A stretch of 64,000 nucleotides of DNA from Clostridia bacterium (GTDB lineage: Bacteria > Bacillota > Clostridia > Lachnospirales > Lachnospiraceae). This document shows positions 8,749 to 18,366 of this stretch, in pieces. A program made the position numbers and the translations under genes. The notes beneath the pieces are model-generated. The model was not told the DNA's origin. It ran no database searches and saw only the letters and a list, made by a program, of their open reading frames with translations. The stretch covers positions 56,812 through 120,811 of the forward strand of contig CAJTIM010000013.1 in NCBI GenBank assembly GCA_910576325.1, given 5' to 3'. Positions within the stretch are counted from its first letter, which is position 1. Every line of letters begins with the position of its first letter.

Positions 8749-9570
8749 ATGGAAAAAAAGATTTTATTTTTAGATCTTGACGGAACCCTGCTGACTGACA
8801 GCAAGGACATTACGGAGGAAAATCTGGCCGCTATTCAAAAAGCCACGGAGCTTGGACATGCCATTGTGGTCTGCACCGGGCGGCCTCTGGTCAGTACCGC
8901 AAAGCAGGTGGAAAAGCTGGGACTTACCGCTCCGGGCTGCTATGCCATCACCTCCAACGGAGCGCTGATTTATGATGCTCATGCACAGGAAACCATCTTT
9001 TATAAGGGCGTACATAAGGACTGCATCCGGGAAGCCTTTGATGAAGCCTATAAGTTTCACCTTCATCCCCAGACTTATAATCAGGCCGGAGCTTTGTGCG
9101 AGCACGATACGGAAGAAATGCATTATTATTCTGCTTCTACCATTCTGCCCTATGAGGTGGTGGAGGATGTAACCAAGGCTCTTGATAAGGAACCCGATCC
9201 CATAAAAATGCTTTTCATTGATCTCCATGACCGAAGCCGCCTGGAAGCCTTCCGTCAGCATATGGAGCCTTGGGCGGAAAAAAATCATCTTGATATGTTC
9301 TTTTCCTGTGATCAATATCTTGAATTTCTTCCGGAGGGTATCAACAAGGGAAGCGGTGTGCGTTTTATCAGTGAATATCTGAATATTCCTTATGAACACA
9401 CGCTGGCAGCCGGCGATGCGGAAAATGACATTACCATGCTGAAAGCCGTAAAGCTGCCCTGTGTTATGAAAAATGCCCGTCCGGAGATGCATGCTTATGG
9501 AGCCTATATTACGGAGCGGGATAATAATCATTCCGGGATTGCGGAGATTATTGAGAAATTTATGCTTTGA
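8749..9570 (+). CDS. Cof-type HAD hydrolase (sugar-phosphate phosphatase type)
   Basis: It has 273 residues from the ATG at 8749, which has AAGGGAG 8 bases upstream; an earlier in-frame ATG at 8728 lacks a site. Motif I is FLDLDGTLL with the nucleophile and acid aspartates (about residues 9 and 11). Motif IV is AAGDAENDITML near residue 225, and the large cap domain between them marks the Cof/IIB subgroup. Such enzymes dephosphorylate small phosphorylated metabolites in the cytoplasm with broad specificity. A strong terminator follows 55 bases later. Confidence 0.88.
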   Translation: MEKKILFLDLDGTLLTDSKDITEENLAAIQKATELGHAIVVCTGRPLVSTAKQVEKLGLTAPGCYAITSNGALIYDAHAQETIFYKGVHKDCIREAFDEAYKFHLHPQTYNQAGALCEHDTEEMHYYSASTILPYEVVEDVTKALDKEPDPIKMLFIDLHDRSRLEAFRQHMEPWAEKNHLDMFFSCDQYLEFLPEGINKGSGVRFISEYLNIPYEHTLAAGDAENDITMLKAVKLPCVMKNARPEMHAYGAYITERDNNHSGIAEIIEKFML

Positions 9571-9624
9571 TACATCGAAAGCAGATCTCTTACCGTAAAT
9601 GCACAGCCTGTCCGAATGTCCGTT

Positions 9625-9658
9625 AAAAAAGAGCACCGGTTTTCCGGTGCTCTTTTTT
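9625..9658. terminator. Bidirectional intrinsic terminator
   Basis: The stem GAGCACCGG/CCGGTGCTC has a TTTT loop and is flanked by A6 on the left and T6 on the right. It can end transcription of the HAD gene (+) and of the converging lipoprotein gene (-). Confidence 0.9.
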
Positions 9659-9683
9659 GTGTCATTCATATGTAAGTAACGAA

Positions 9684-10142
9684 TTACTCAACCTTTGTGT
9701 ATCCGCCTGCTTCCAGAGATTCTCCGGTAGCCTTTAAGGAAAGCTTACTTCCGTTTCCTTCAATCTCCAAAAGTCCCTGAGATGCCAGAGTCTCTACCGC
9801 ATCACCGGTTGCATCGATGGTAATGGTAATGGAGTAGCTTCCTGTTCCTGCGGAACCTGTGCACTCTACGCCTTCAACAGCCGCATACTGCTCTACCAGA
9901 GCGTCGTAAGATACGTTCATCTGCTCCTGTGTAGCCTCATCGAAACCGGACATATCCATCTCAATTGTCTCGGTGATCTTCACAACCTTGTCACCCTTTG
10001 CGTCCAAAGTCATGGTATCAACCATCTTCAGACCCTGCTGCTCCTGCTCGGAACGATAGCTTACTGTCTGCTCCTTGCCGCCGCATGCTGCCAATGCAAG
10101 AGTCATGCAGAGAACCATTACTACACTTAAAATCTTTTTCAT
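9684..10142 (-). CDS. YehR-like lipoprotein (DUF1307)
   Basis: It has 152 residues. The N-terminus is a lipoprotein signal with lipobox LAAC (MKKILSVVMVLCMTLALAAC), so the mature protein should be lipid-anchored at the outer face of the membrane. The mature part is a small domain, TVSYRSEQEQQGLKMVDTM then TITIDATGDA, that fits the YehR/DUF1307 family, which has no established function. A GAGGGGAGAAA site precedes the start. It is a single gene ended by the shared terminator. Confidence 0.75.
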   Translation of the reverse strand: MKKILSVVMVLCMTLALAACGGKEQTVSYRSEQEQQGLKMVDTMTLDAKGDKVVKITETIEMDMSGFDEATQEQMNVSYDALVEQYAAVEGVECTGSAGTGSYSITITIDATGDAVETLASQGLLEIEGNGSKLSLKATGESLEAGGYTKVE

Positions 10143-10313
10143 TTTTCTTTTTCTCCCCTCTATCAGGTAATAATATTGTGGCCCGCTCCAATGAATGTAA
10201 TGTCACGTACCATTAAGAAATTATACTCCTATTTTTTGTGTATGTCTAGCATATTTTCCCCTTTATTTATTAAATATTTCTTAAATTTTTATCAAACGAA
10301 AAGAGCGTTTTTA

Positions 10314-12146
10314 TCAATAATTTCTTTGAGCATAATATGTCACATCTTCATAAACAGGAAGTTCCACATAAAACGGCCGCCCGTCTCTAGCATTGTGCCA
10401 CCATTCTCCTTCACTCAGAAGGTACTCCGGGGTTACCAAAACCACTTCCGCATCCGAAATCTCAAAGCTTTCCGTCTTCATTTTTCCAATGAAAGTTATC
10501 GTATGCAGTTCTCCATTTCCCTCCGGCTCATAACGATTATCTTCTCCTAACCATTCCTGATCCAAAAATCTCAGCCTTCTCGCCAGAAAATACTTCATAT
10601 ATCTCACATTGTTATCAAAATCAGCATAATATCCCGCACGATAGTCGGTATAAGACCAACGCGCCATATCCATCGCAACAGAATTATGAATAGAATTCGC
10701 ATATTCATCAATTCTGCCTTTCTCTTCAATCATATCCAGTACATAAGGTCTTACTGTTTCTTCATAAATTTCCACTGCCCGTTCATAAAAAATATCATTT
10801 CCATACAGATTCGGATACCAAGTAATCGTTCTTTCCCTTAAATAATCTTGAATCTCCAGAGCCGCAAGAATTTTTGAATCCGTAAAACCCATGCCGTATG
10901 CGCCATCATAATCCCAAATCGGCCCTGCGTATAGCTTTTGATCTCCTTGTTCTTTATAAAAATACATACTGTTTATCCCGAAGTCACGGTTCAAAACCAC
11001 TTCCTCCAGTAAATATCTTAACACAAAAGAGTCTAAGTCAATATAATCAAACAGTCTTTCATCTCCGGACGCAATCATGTCCTCAATCTGCTGAATATAA
11101 TCTGCAATATAATCCACCTGTTCCTTTGTAGCATATTGGGGCGCCTGAATAGAAAAGGAATTATCCTCTTTCGTCAAAAAACCACTGATACTATCATAAG
11201 AAAGATCCTTTTCCAAAATATAGCCGCCGCTGATATCCTCAGGATTGCATTCGGCTAAAATTCCTTTTCTTGTTCCGGTATTAAAAGTCTCATTCGTTTT
11301 CAACTCACCATTTAACAGCTTGGTTTCTTCCTCCAAATCTGTTATTTCCACCCGATTTTCATCGATCTCTATTTTTTCGCAAAGTAAATAATTTCCTTTG
11401 TATTGTCCATTTAAGTATAACTCCACCCACTCTCCTTTCGGGGTAAAAGACAACCCCCAATCAGAAGCCATATCCATACAAATTTTATTCTGAAGCTTAT
11501 TTCCGTCATAAACATTTGACAAAAGAATCCAATTTTTCCCTTCTCCCATCTGAAGTAACTCTGCTGCCCTTGAAAGCTTTATCTTATAAGATTTCTTTTC
11601 CGCTTGCCAAGTAGTATTCCCCCTGCCCTTAATGGAATCCAGAAGCCCTGCATAGCAAATATTACCACCAGAATCCGTTACCAGAATCAATCCTCTCTCC
11701 TGATATTCCTTATCCTGATCAATGAGTTCCATAGAACCGCTTTCCGTTTCAATATAAACAGTTCCTGTATTCTCGGACTTCATAAACTGCAGACGGCCCT
11801 TTTTCTCTGTTTCTCCCCAGTGAAACCGATAATCATAAATGGTATTCAGAGCATAATTCCGCCCCCCCCCGATAGAAGAATCGACAATCTCACCATTCAG
11901 CTGAAGCTCCGCATTTAAAACCATAAGCTCTGCTTGCTCCCACTCAAAAGAAGACGGCAGGAAAAAATAAAGATCCCCGTCCTTTTCCCACGGATAAATC
12001 TTAACCTCGCCATAAGAAACAAAAATCTCGCCTACAGGCTGTTCTGTTTCATTTTTTGCATCCATATTTCTCTGGGAATATCCCATAAACGCCGTAAGCA
12101 AAAAGAGACTCATTATTCCAATCAATATTGAATAGATACGTTTCAT
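10314..12146 (-). CDS. cotH: CotH-kinase family protein
   Basis: It has 610 residues with one N-terminal hydrophobic segment (ILIGIMSLFLLTAFMGY), so it is secreted or membrane-anchored. The CotH core begins near residue 170 with SIKGRGNTTWQAEKKSYKIK, followed by NWILLSNVYDGNKLQNKI, GQYKGNYLLCEKIEI and the acidic WDYDGAYGMGF (about 415). In Bacillus, CotH is an atypical kinase that phosphorylates spore coat proteins; many Clostridia also have exported homologues not tied to spores. GGGGGGAAAA precedes the start. A run of nine G on the coding strand (11862-11870) could be a slippage site. Confidence 0.85.
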   Translation of the reverse strand: MKRIYSILIGIMSLFLLTAFMGYSQRNMDAKNETEQPVGEIFVSYGEVKIYPWEKDGDLYFFLPSSFEWEQAELMVLNAELQLNGEIVDSSIGGGRNYALNTIYDYRFHWGETEKKGRLQFMKSENTGTVYIETESGSMELIDQDKEYQERGLILVTDSGGNICYAGLLDSIKGRGNTTWQAEKKSYKIKLSRAAELLQMGEGKNWILLSNVYDGNKLQNKICMDMASDWGLSFTPKGEWVELYLNGQYKGNYLLCEKIEIDENRVEITDLEEETKLLNGELKTNETFNTGTRKGILAECNPEDISGGYILEKDLSYDSISGFLTKEDNSFSIQAPQYATKEQVDYIADYIQQIEDMIASGDERLFDYIDLDSFVLRYLLEEVVLNRDFGINSMYFYKEQGDQKLYAGPIWDYDGAYGMGFTDSKILAALEIQDYLRERTITWYPNLYGNDIFYERAVEIYEETVRPYVLDMIEEKGRIDEYANSIHNSVAMDMARWSYTDYRAGYYADFDNNVRYMKYFLARRLRFLDQEWLGEDNRYEPEGNGELHTITFIGKMKTESFEISDAEVVLVTPEYLLSEGEWWHNARDGRPFYVELPVYEDVTYYAQRNY

Positions 12147-12200
12147 TTTTCCCCCCTGTAATGCAGTTTATCTTCCCTCAAATATTTTTTAATCATGACA

Positions 12201-12243
12201 CAAAAACTGCCAAGCAATATGTTACCATATCGCTTGACAGTTT
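12201..12243 (-). terminator. Intrinsic terminator of the rimO-ppk1 operon
   Basis: On the minus strand the 12-bp stem AAACTGTCAAGC/GCTTGGCAGTTT is followed by a run of T. It stands about 190 bases after the ppk1 stop, and the MITE at 12287-12428 lies between. Apart from these two, 12147-12435 holds nothing I can name. Confidence 0.7.
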
Positions 12244-12278
12244 CCAACAAATTATACCTTATTAGGCAAAGTATGCCA

Positions 12279-12436
12279 TGTTATCCGTTACTGTTCACTC
12301 CGTGCCCAGTAACACGCTTCGCGATGCACAGAAATCGCAAAAAGATGCGATTTCGCGCTGAAAAACTCGGGATTTCCGCACAAAATGTGCGGAAACACCT
12401 CGCGGAACAGTGGCGAGTGAACAGTAACTGTTATCC
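12279..12436. mobile_element. MITE with perfect TIRs and 8-bp target duplication
   Basis: The element covers 12287-12428 (142 bp). Its ends are the perfect 14-bp inverted repeat GTTACTGTTCACTC (12287-12300 and 12415-12428). It is flanked by the direct repeat TGTTATCC at 12279-12286 and 12429-12436. The interior contains two hairpins (GAAATCGCAAAAAGATGCGATTTC and TTTCCGCACAAAATGTGCGGAAA) and no coding frame. An 8-bp duplication is typical of IS66-family transposition. The TIR resembles GTAACTGTTCAGG, found just outside the transposase gene at the right window edge. The insertion abuts the ppk1 stop codon. Confidence 0.85.
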
Positions 12437-14565
12437 TACTCCTCCGGCTCCTCCGGAATAAACACCCGCCCGGTGTAGACAGAAGAATCCACCCTTACTT
12501 TCTCCTTCGCCTCCTCCGCAAAATAATCCTGCGAGCTTATGGAAACCTTTCCTCTCCGATCCGCCTTCACATACGTATCGTCCGGCTGCAGAAGGTGCGC
12601 CTTCACATTATCCTGGAACTCCATATCCAGAATGTGAATCACTTCCTTCTTCAAATTCTCCTGCTCAATGGGAAAAAGAATCTCCACCCGCTTCTCCAGG
12701 TTCCGGGGCATCCAGTCCGCACTGGCACAGTAAACCTCCTCCTGCCCCCCGTTATGGAAGTAGAAGATCCGGCTGTGCTCCAAAAAATTCCCCACAATGG
12801 AACGCACGGAAATATGCTCGCTCACCTCCGGGATTCCCACCTTAAGACAGCAGATTCCCCGAATCAGCAGATCAATCTTCACCCCTGCGGACGAGGCTTC
12901 ATAGAGAGCCGCAATCACGTCAGGATCGCAGAGCGAATTCATCTTTGCCATAATATGCCCTTCCCCGCCGTTCTCCGCATGCTCCTGCTCGCGGCGGATC
13001 AGCGACAGAAACCGCTCCTTTAACCAGATAGGCGCAAGAGAAAGCTTGTTCCACCCCACCGGCTCCGAGTAGCCCGACAGCATATTGAACACAGCCGTGG
13101 CATCCTCGCCGATAGGCGCGGAGCAGGTCATAAGCCCCAGATCCGTATAAAGCTTCGCCGTGGAATCATTGTAATTTCCCGTACCCAGATGCACATAACG
13201 GCGGATGCCGTCATCCTCCCGGCGCACCACCAGCGTAATCTTGCTGTGCGTCTTAAGACCCACCAAACCATAAATCACATGGCAGCCCGCCTTTTCAAGC
13301 ATCTTGGCCCATAAAATATTGTTCTCCTCGTCAAACCGGGCCTTCAGCTCCACAAGCACCGACACCTGCTTCCCGTTCTCCGCCGCCTGTGCCAGAGCCG
13401 CAATAATGGGCGAATTGCCGCTGACACGGTAAAGCGTCTGCTTGATAGCCAGAACCTTCGGGTCCACGGAGGCATCCCGCACAAGCTTCACCACCGGATC
13501 AAAGGTCTGGTAGGGATGATGAAGCAGCACGTCTCCCTTGCGTATTTCCTCAAAAATATCACAATCCGCCGGAAGCTCCTTCACAGCCGCAGGCACATGC
13601 CTGGGGAATTTGAGGGCGTCAAAGCCGTCCATACCGTACATTTTCATAAGGAAGGTCAGATCCAGCGGTCCCACAATCTTGAAAATGGAATCCTCCTTGA
13701 TATTCAACTCCTTACGCAGAAGCTTTAAGAGGCGCTTATCCATCTTGTCCTCCACTTCCAGACGGATAGCCTCTCCCCACTGACGCTTCTTTAACTGCTT
13801 TTGAATCTCCTTTAAGAGATCGGAAGCGTCATCCTCGTCAATCGTCAGATCCGCATTGCGCATAAGCCGGTAGGGATGGGCGCAGACAATGTTGTAGCTT
13901 AGGAATAGCTGCTGCATGTTGCGCTCAATAATCTCCTCCAGCAGAATCACAACCTTTGAGCCGTCCTTATCATCAGGAAGGCGTACAATCCGGGGAAGAA
14001 CGGAGGGCACCTGCACGGTGGCAAACTCAAGCTCCTCTGTCTTTTCGTTTTTCTTTGACAACAGCGCTCCGATATTCAGAGATTTATTGCGGATCAGCGG
14101 AAACGGACGGGAGGAATCCACAGCCATCGGTGTCAGCACCGGATAGACATTCTCCCGGAAATACCGGTCCGCATACCGGGCCTGCTCTTCGTTTAAATCC
14201 TCATGCTCCTGCACTACCGTCAGCCCGTGCTGGCGCAGAAGGGGCAGCAGGGATCGGGAATACGTGGAATACTGAGTGCTCACCATTTCCCGGGTGGCCT
14301 TGATAATCTCGTCAAGCTGCTCCTGAGGCGTCAGGCCGGCAATGTCCTTCTTGGTATACTTTGCGTGAACCATGTCCTTTAAGGAAGCCACACGGATCAT
14401 AAAAAATTCGTCCAGATTGGAAGCCGTAATGCTCAAAAACTTTAACCGCTCAAAGAGAGGGATGCTCTTGTCTCTCGCCTCGCTTAACACGCGCTCATTA
14501 AATGCCAGCCAGGAAAGCTCCCGGTTCCGATAGTATTCGCTTTTGGTAAAATCCTTCTTTTCCAT
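12436..14565 (-). CDS. ppk1: Polyphosphate kinase 1
   Basis: It has 709 residues, full length for PPK1. It transfers the gamma-phosphate of ATP reversibly to polyphosphate. The start RNRELSWLAFNERVLSEA and TASNLDEFFMIRV are typical of the N-terminal domain. The catalytic region has HLGTGNYNDSTAKLYTDLG, containing the histidine that becomes phosphorylated, and later LIRGICCLKVG. It is the last gene of the operon, starting 3 bases after ppx stops, so synthesis and degradation of polyphosphate are coupled. The stop codon overlaps the last base of the target duplication of a MITE. Confidence 0.95.
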   Translation of the reverse strand: MEKKDFTKSEYYRNRELSWLAFNERVLSEARDKSIPLFERLKFLSITASNLDEFFMIRVASLKDMVHAKYTKKDIAGLTPQEQLDEIIKATREMVSTQYSTYSRSLLPLLRQHGLTVVQEHEDLNEEQARYADRYFRENVYPVLTPMAVDSSRPFPLIRNKSLNIGALLSKKNEKTEELEFATVQVPSVLPRIVRLPDDKDGSKVVILLEEIIERNMQQLFLSYNIVCAHPYRLMRNADLTIDEDDASDLLKEIQKQLKKRQWGEAIRLEVEDKMDKRLLKLLRKELNIKEDSIFKIVGPLDLTFLMKMYGMDGFDALKFPRHVPAAVKELPADCDIFEEIRKGDVLLHHPYQTFDPVVKLVRDASVDPKVLAIKQTLYRVSGNSPIIAALAQAAENGKQVSVLVELKARFDEENNILWAKMLEKAGCHVIYGLVGLKTHSKITLVVRREDDGIRRYVHLGTGNYNDSTAKLYTDLGLMTCSAPIGEDATAVFNMLSGYSEPVGWNKLSLAPIWLKERFLSLIRREQEHAENGGEGHIMAKMNSLCDPDVIAALYEASSAGVKIDLLIRGICCLKVGIPEVSEHISVRSIVGNFLEHSRIFYFHNGGQEEVYCASADWMPRNLEKRVEILFPIEQENLKKEVIHILDMEFQDNVKAHLLQPDDTYVKADRRGKVSISSQDYFAEEAKEKVRVDSSVYTGRVFIPEEPEE

Positions 14566-14568
14566 TTC

Positions 14569-16107
14569 CTACACCTGCCTTTTCTGCCGGATTACGGGCC
14601 GGATACTGAAAATTGTCTCGAAAAATTCCGCTTTGTGGGAGAAAAGCCCCTGCTCTAAGGTAATGTCCTCCACCGTGTCTACCACAACGATAAGCTCCCG
14701 CTCCTTTAAGGTGACCTTTACATTCTTGAACTTCTGGTTGTGGCTTCTGTCCATAGAGTTTGCCACCCGCAGGATTGCACTCAGCTTGGCGGTCAGAAGA
14801 TAATCCTGCCGGTCCAGGCTGGAGCCGATGGAAAATTCCTCAAAGGAAGCAAATTCCTCCGTGTTAAAACGGATGGCGCTGGCAATAATCTCCCGTTCCC
14901 GGTGAGACAGACCGATGATCTCCGTGGACATCACAATCTCGTAGGAGCACTCCGCCGTGCGGTTCATGCTGATGTACTTGCCGCAGTCGTGAAGAAGCAC
15001 CGCAATCTGCAGCAGAAGGCGCTCTCTTCTTCCCATGCCGTGAATCCGCTTCATTTTATCAAAAATGGTGAGCGCCAGGTATTCCGTGCCCGCCAGATGG
15101 GTTTTGTTGCTCTGATAGCGCTTGGCAATATTTTTGGCCGCCTCCACAATGTCATTTTCAAAATTGTGGGAGGACTTGAAGATCTTTTTGCGCTCCGCAT
15201 AGTCGTAGGCCAGGCCGTCGCTTAGGTTCAGGCCGGGAATCCAGATAGTTTCCGCTCCCGTCTCTTCGATAAGGCGCTTGTAGATAATCAGCGCCGGCAT
15301 AATAAGGGACACATTTTCCGAAACCAGGCCGAGGCGCTGAACCATTGCCTGAGGCGTCCGGGTCATAATCTCCTGGTAGAGCTGAATGTATTCCTCCCGG
15401 CTCAGCATGAGACTGTGCTCCATTGCGTTTCGCTGCATAAACTGGGTAATATAGTCTCCCACCAAAATGATATTTTTAATCTCACGATCCTTTAAGTACA
15501 GCCGCTTGTAGCTTTTCAGCTCGTTGTTGATCATTTCCTCTATGATATCGCCGAAATGATTGGTGCGGCTCTCCACCTCCGCCAGACGTTCCCGGATACG
15601 CATGGTGCCCAGGCGCATATTCTGGGTGGAAACAAGGGCGTCCTTGTCAAATAGGGAAATCTGGATACTTCCCCCTCCCACGTCCACGATGGCAGTTCCC
15701 TTCTGAATGATTTTCTGAAAGGATTCCTCGTTGGAGGCTATGGACTTGTAGCCTAAGAAGCGCTGCTCGGAGTTGCTTAGAACCTCCACCTCCAGGCCGG
15801 TACGCACGCGGATTTTATCCAGAATCAAAAGACAGTTGCTTGTCTCCCGGATGGCGCTTGTGGCGCAGGCCCGGTAGTCGTCTACCTGGTACTCCTTCAT
15901 AATCCGGGTGAAGTCCTCCAGTACCCGGCATAGCTCTTCTAACATCTCATTGCCGATCTTCCCCTTGTTGTAGGCATCCCGGCCAAGCTCGATGCCGTGG
16001 CGGATGTAGTCTATCTCCCGGATGCCTGTCTTGGGCACCAGCTCCAAAATCTTCATTCCCACCTCGTAGGAACCAATATCAATTGCTGCAAAGGTTATTA
16101 TCTGCAT
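14569..16107 (-). CDS. ppx: Exopolyphosphatase / GppA-family with HD domain
   Basis: It has 512 residues. The N-terminal 300 residues form the actin-like Ppx/GppA phosphatase fold, with FAAIDIGSYEVGMKILEL at the start and VDVGGGSIQISLF as the second phosphate-binding loop. The C-terminal part is an HD-type domain (LLHDCGKYISMNRT near 390). Enzymes of this type release phosphate from polyphosphate or hydrolyse pppGpp. The pairing with ppk1 favours polyphosphate. The gene starts 4 bases after the dut stop within the operon. Confidence 0.9.
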   Translation of the reverse strand: MQIITFAAIDIGSYEVGMKILELVPKTGIREIDYIRHGIELGRDAYNKGKIGNEMLEELCRVLEDFTRIMKEYQVDDYRACATSAIRETSNCLLILDKIRVRTGLEVEVLSNSEQRFLGYKSIASNEESFQKIIQKGTAIVDVGGGSIQISLFDKDALVSTQNMRLGTMRIRERLAEVESRTNHFGDIIEEMINNELKSYKRLYLKDREIKNIILVGDYITQFMQRNAMEHSLMLSREEYIQLYQEIMTRTPQAMVQRLGLVSENVSLIMPALIIYKRLIEETGAETIWIPGLNLSDGLAYDYAERKKIFKSSHNFENDIVEAAKNIAKRYQSNKTHLAGTEYLALTIFDKMKRIHGMGRRERLLLQIAVLLHDCGKYISMNRTAECSYEIVMSTEIIGLSHREREIIASAIRFNTEEFASFEEFSIGSSLDRQDYLLTAKLSAILRVANSMDRSHNQKFKNVKVTLKERELIVVVDTVEDITLEQGLFSHKAEFFETIFSIRPVIRQKRQV

Positions 16108-16111
16108 ATTC

Positions 16112-16558
16112 TCACGCCTTTCCGGTACTGCCGAATCCGCCCCGGTCGCCGTTTAACAGGGCGTCGGTTTCCTCAAAAAACAGCTCCGGCTGATGCTCCA
16201 TAATGCGGAACTGGCAGATCCGGTCATTGACATGGATCCGGGTGTCCCGCAGGGCATAGGCCGGCATAAACCACTGATCGTTGTCGCCGCAGTAAGTTTC
16301 GTCTATCACTCCCATGCTGTTTGTCTGAATGATTCCGAAGCTTTTAAAGGTGCTGCTTCTGGGCACTACATGGGCCTCATAGCCCTTTGGAAGCTCCATA
16401 GCGATGCCTAAGGGTATCAGCCGAAATTCTCCGGCTTTCATGGTTACTTCCTCGGCGGCTCTCAGATCGATCCAGTCGGATTTTCCTCCGATGTAGGCAA
16501 GCCGTTCGATTTTGTCCGTAAAATATTTGATCCGTATGGTTATATTCTGCTTTGGCAT
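16112..16558 (-). CDS. dut: dUTP diphosphatase
   Basis: It has 148 residues. The trimeric dUTPase motifs are visible in order: DLRAAEE (motif 1), [10 protein letters not shown] (motif 2), [14 protein letters not shown] (motif 3, with the catalytic aspartate and tyrosine), NDRICQFRI (motif 4) and the C-terminal arm RGGFGSTG (motif 5). It converts dUTP to dUMP and keeps uracil out of DNA. It is encoded 13 bases after cinA in the operon, with TAAGGAG before the start. Confidence 0.92.
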   Translation of the reverse strand: MPKQNITIRIKYFTDKIERLAYIGGKSDWIDLRAAEEVTMKAGEFRLIPLGIAMELPKGYEAHVVPRSSTFKSFGIIQTNSMGVIDETYCGDNDQWFMPAYALRDTRIHVNDRICQFRIMEHQPELFFEETDALLNGDRGGFGSTGKA

Positions 16559-16571
16559 GTAGGTCCGCTCC

Positions 16572-17822
16572 TTAAAATTTGATGGTTTCTAATATGCTGG
16601 TGCGAAGAAGGGTCAGAGCCGCTACCACGGCGCTCTCCCGGATCTTCATGCGGTTTCCGGTAAAATGATATTCCTCCACACGCATTGCTCCCTTTACGGA
16701 CACGGCAATGTATACAAGGCCCACGGGCTTTTCCCTGGTGCCGCCGTCGGGACCTGCGATTCCGGTGATGGATACGGCCGCGTCGGAGCCTGTGGTCAGG
16801 ATGGCGCCCTTTGCCATTTCCTTTGCCGTCTTATCGCTGACTGCGCCAAATTCCTTCAGGGTCAGCTTTTTCACGCCGATAAGCTTGCGCTTTGCCTTGT
16901 TGGAGTAGGTGATAAAGCCCTGCTTCAATACCTCGGAGGCTCCCTGTACATTGACCAGGCGGCCGGTAAAAAGTCCGCCGGTGCAGGATTCTACGGTGGT
17001 CAGTGTCAGATCCTGCTCTTTTAAAAGCTGGACTACGGATTCCTCTAAGGTCATCATTTCATTGGTGGTGTAGATGCTGCCGCCGAAGCGCACCTTGAGT
17101 TCCCGGATCACGGGCTTCATCAGCTTCTTTGCCGCCGCCTCGTCCGCTGCCTTGGCGGTGAGCCGCAGGTGGACTTCCCCAATCTTGGCGTAGGTGGCTA
17201 TGGTGGGGTTGGTCTGCTTTTCTATGAGATCTGAGATCATGGTTTCGACCTTGCTCTCTCCCATTCCGCAGATCTTTACCATTTCCGATACAATTACCTC
17301 CGGCTGCTTCTTATTGAGATAGGGGAAAATGTCCTTTTCGAACATAGGCTTCATTTCTCCGGGCGGTCCCGGCAGAAGAATGACGATTTTCTCCCCTTCC
17401 TCCAGAATCAGTCCCGGGGCGGTTCCGTTGTCGTTGTCTATGACGATTGCCCCTGCGGGAACAAGGGCCTGCTTCCAGTTGTTGTCGGTGATCTCCGCGA
17501 TTCCGCGGGTGTCAAAGAATCTCTGAATCAGCTCCCGGCTGTGGGCGTCCTCCACCAGATTTTTGCCCAGGACCCTGGCGGTAACTTCTTTTGTCAGATC
17601 GTCCTGGGTGGGTCCTAAGCCGCCGCCTAAGATCACCACGTCGGAGCGGTTAAGGGCTGTTCTAAGGGTTTCCTCCAGACGGTCGGGGTTGTCGCCCACT
17701 ACGGTCTGATAATAGAGGGAAAGGCCGAGCTGGGCGCATTTCTCCGAGAGGTAGGCTGCGTTGGTGTTTACGATGTTGCCCAAGAGGATTTCGGTTCCCA
17801 CGGAAATCAGTTCTACTATCAT
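16572..17822 (-). CDS. cinA: CinA-family protein (nucleotide pyrophosphatase / NMN deamidase)
   Basis: It has 416 residues, the length of two-domain CinA. The N-terminal MoaB-like domain carries [17 protein letters not shown] (about residue 65), the COG1058 pyrophosphatase type. The C-terminal domain has [15 protein letters not shown] (about 280) and [11 protein letters not shown], typical for nicotinamide mononucleotide deamidase. It acts in pyridine nucleotide salvage; the competence link is historical. The start ATG directly follows the pgsA stop with GAAGGAGA upstream, so translation is probably coupled. Confidence 0.92.
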   Translation of the reverse strand: MIVELISVGTEILLGNIVNTNAAYLSEKCAQLGLSLYYQTVVGDNPDRLEETLRTALNRSDVVILGGGLGPTQDDLTKEVTARVLGKNLVEDAHSRELIQRFFDTRGIAEITDNNWKQALVPAGAIVIDNDNGTAPGLILEEGEKIVILLPGPPGEMKPMFEKDIFPYLNKKQPEVIVSEMVKICGMGESKVETMISDLIEKQTNPTIATYAKIGEVHLRLTAKAADEAAAKKLMKPVIRELKVRFGGSIYTTNEMMTLEESVVQLLKEQDLTLTTVESCTGGLFTGRLVNVQGASEVLKQGFITYSNKAKRKLIGVKKLTLKEFGAVSDKTAKEMAKGAILTTGSDAAVSITGIAGPDGGTREKPVGLVYIAVSVKGAMRVEEYHFTGNRMKIRESAVVAALTLLRTSILETIKF

Positions 17823-17823
17823 G

Positions 17824-18366
17824 TCAGATATCTCCTTCCAGTAAGACGCCCTTATTTTTCAACAGGTAATCCGCCAGGGATACGACGGTTAAGATGAGGG
17901 CAATCCAGACTACTATGGTTTCTACTAGCGCAAATGCTTCTCCCAGATCCAGGATCAGCAGTATGATCATCAGCATCTGAAAGGTGGTTTTAAACTTTCC
18001 CCAATAGCTTGCCGCAATTACCACTCCATTATCCGAGGCTACCAGGCGAAATCCGCTGATGATAAATTCCCGGGCAATGATGATAATGACAATCCAGGCG
18101 GCAAGGCGTTTCATTTCCACCAGGCAGATCATGGCGGAGCAGACAAGGAGCTTGTCGGCCAGCGGGTCCATGAACTTTCCGAAGTTGGTGACTAGGTTGT
18201 ACTTTCGGGCGATTTTTCCGTCCAGAAGATCCGTAAGGCTTGCTATGATGAAAATGGCAAGGGCGTAGTATTTTCCATAATCGCCACCCAGATCTGTCAG
18301 AAGAAAGAGGACGAAAAAAGGAATCAGCAGTACGCGCAGGACGGTTAGTTTGTTTGGCAGATTCAT
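17824..18366 (-). CDS. pgsA: CDP-diacylglycerol-glycerol-3-phosphate 3-phosphatidyltransferase
   Basis: It has 180 residues with about five membrane segments. The CDP-alcohol phosphatidyltransferase motif D-x2-D-G-x2-A-R-x8-G-x3-D-x3-D is complete around residues 46-71 (DLLDGKIAR then GKFMDPLAD). It makes phosphatidylglycerol phosphate for membrane phospholipids. The start overlaps the rimO stop (ATGA), which indicates translational coupling. The rimO-pgsA-cinA order is common in Firmicutes. Confidence 0.93.
   Translation of the reverse strand: MNLPNKLTVLRVLLIPFFVLFLLTDLGGDYGKYYALAIFIIASLTDLLDGKIARKYNLVTNFGKFMDPLADKLLVCSAMICLVEMKRLAAWIVIIIIAREFIISGFRLVASDNGVVIAASYWGKFKTTFQMLMIILLILDLGEAFALVETIVVWIALILTVVSLADYLLKNKGVLLEGDI

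Noticed and set aside
13916..14303. Two plus-strand frames opposite ppk1
   Set aside because: They are antisense shadows of a conserved enzyme with no translation signals.
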